Assembly (NCBI RefSeq): GCF_030811595.1
Contig: NZ_JAUSRB010000002.1
Coordinates: 496,001 to 560,000 of the forward strand
Source of the DNA: Streptosporangium brasiliense
GTDB lineage: Bacteria > Actinomycetota > Actinomycetes > Streptosporangiales > Streptosporangiaceae
DNA length: 64,000 nucleotides
Direction: 5' to 3'
Under the pieces are notes generated by a model, which saw nothing but the letters and a program-made list of their open reading frames with translations, did not search any database and had not been told where the DNA came from. The translations under genes were made by a program, and so were the position numbers. Numbering within the stretch: the first letter of the stretch is position 1; each line of letters opens with the position of its first letter. Below, one piece after another: positions 63,085-64,000 of this stretch.

Positions 63085-64000
63085 TCAGTCCCCGAAGACG
63101 TGGTCGACGACCCGCGCGGCGGCGCCTCCGTCGTCGAGGTGGCAGAAGCGTTCCCGGAAGCGGCCGTAGGCGGAGGCGTGGGCCGGGGCGGTCGCGTCGA
63201 GGCCGGCCAGCGCCTCGATCACCTCGTCCGAGGTCTCCAGCAGGGGTCCTGGGACGTCCTCGGCCGGATCGAGGTAGAGACCGCGCAGCCGCCCGCGGTA
63301 GTGCTCCAGGTCGTGGGCGAACAGGAGGATCGGCCGGCCGGTGCCCGCGTAGTCGAACACGAGCGAGGAGTAGTCGGTGACGAGGACGTCGGCGACGAGC
63401 AGCAGGTCCGTGACGTCCGGATACCGGGTGACGTCGACGGCCCCCGACTCCGGGCCGAGGGGCCTCAGCGTCTCGGACACGTGCGGGTGGCCCCGGAAGA
63501 GGAAGACATGGCCGTCACCGAGCGCCCGGCGCGCCCGGCCGAAGTCCAGCCGGATGTCCAGGTGATACTTGCCGCCCGGCAGGACCTGGTCGTCGCGCCA
63601 GGTCGGCGCGTACAGCACCACGCGCCTGTCCGGCGGCAGCCCCAGTGCCCGCCGCACCCGCGCGGCCTCCTCCCGGCTCCCGGGCCGGTGCAGCGGGTCG
63701 TTGCGGGGGCTGCCGGCCTCCAGGACGGGCCCGCCGTACCGGAAGGCGCGGGGCAGCACCGAGGTGCCGAAGGAGCTGGGCGAGACCAGCAGGTCCCACT
63801 TCGCCACCTCCAGCGCGAGCCTCCGCAGGTGGTCGGCTCCGGCGCCGAAGCGGCCGCCGGCGATGTCGTGGGCGACCCGCTTGAGCGGGGTGCCGTGGCA
63901 CGTCCGCACGTAGACCTGGCCGTCGCGCTTGGTGAACCAGCTCGGCGCCCTGTCGTCGGACAGGACGTGCCGGGCGTGGGCCAGGGCCTCGTAGTGGGCC
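63085..64000 (-). CDS. TagF-like CDP-glycerol glycerophosphotransferase (5' end beyond window)
   Basis: The frame is open from the stop at 63085 to the right edge, so the N-terminus is missing; a GTG at 63909 is internal. The visible 305 residues hold the glyphos_transf domain: VYVRTCHGTPLKRVAHDI (the family usually has TWHGTPLK), LLVSPSSFGTSVL, VVLYAPTWRDD, FLFRGHPHVSETL, VLVTDYSSLVFDYAGTGRPILLF and LYLDPAEDVPGPLLET. It should polymerise polyol phosphate on a lipid-linked primer, like TagF or TagB. With the GT2-TagF fusion, there are two such transferases in one locus. Confidence 0.88.
   Translation of the reverse strand, partial: AHYEALAHARHVLSDDRAPSWFTKRDGQVYVRTCHGTPLKRVAHDIAGGRFGAGADHLRRLALEVAKWDLLVSPSSFGTSVLPRAFRYGGPVLEAGSPRNDPLHRPGSREEAARVRRALGLPPDRRVVLYAPTWRDDQVLPGGKYHLDIRLDFGRARRALGDGHVFLFRGHPHVSETLRPLGPESGAVDVTRYPDVTDLLLVADVLVTDYSSLVFDYAGTGRPILLFAHDLEHYRGRLRGLYLDPAEDVPGPLLETSDEVIEALAGLDATAPAHASAYGRFRERFCHLDDGGAAARVVDHVFGD

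Overview
The window is chromosomal DNA of a high-GC actinomycete. Coding frames have strongly G/C-biased third positions, GTG and TTG starts are common, and the gene families (WhiB, SARP/AfsR, PspC sensor kinase, DUF3017, DUF6350, CGNR) are actinobacterial. Gene content and style suggest the Streptosporangiaceae (Streptosporangium-like); that placement is inference. I see no rRNA, tRNA, CRISPR array, insertion sequence or prophage.

Layout. 1-20.7 kb is mostly core metabolism on the minus strand: malate dehydrogenase, citrate synthase - DUF3017 - isocitrate dehydrogenase, purN-purH, a 57-residue membrane ORF with folD, sucC-sucD, and a stand-alone B12-binding mutase subunit. Between them lie a divergent PadR/MFS efflux pair with a twin palindromic operator, a Ser/Thr kinase fused to a solute-binding domain, and a membrane-anchored sigma-like protein.

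20.9-28.5 kb is the most unusual block. Four paralogous secreted proteins of unknown function (one alone, three in tandem) surround a 968-residue secreted sugar-dehydrogenase-like protein with two CBM-like, two FN3 and a C-terminal PEBP domain. A perfect 23-nt palindrome lies upstream of that large gene.

28.9-44.4 kb holds housekeeping and regulatory genes: PcrA helicase, PIG-L deacetylase, UPF0014 permease, CPBP protease, WhiB, a zinc peptidase and a glutamate-cysteine-ligase-like enzyme. A LiaFSR-like set (response regulator, PspC histidine kinase, divergent PspC/LiaF-like protein) follows, then a hydrolase, a phosphotransferase and a CGNR regulator.

44.6-51.6 kb is a plus-strand run that opens with two strong dyads built on CTAACGGA. 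It encodes a VOC protein, a flavin/PNPOx-like protein, an NTF2-like protein and a molybdenum hydroxylase (small, large, FAD subunits; large subunit with the form II AYRGAGR loop), then a CoxG-like protein behind a strong hairpin.

51.8-64 kb contains a ricin-type lectin, a divergent AfsR-like regulator with possible SARP boxes, and a cell-envelope glycopolymer locus. That locus has a GT2-TagF fusion, a GT4 glycosyltransferase, two tandem sulfotransferases, a CDP-alcohol phosphatidyltransferase and a second TagF-like protein cut by the right edge. Together they suggest assembly of a sulfated polyol-phosphate polymer. Short tandem repeats recur at gene 3' ends throughout the window.
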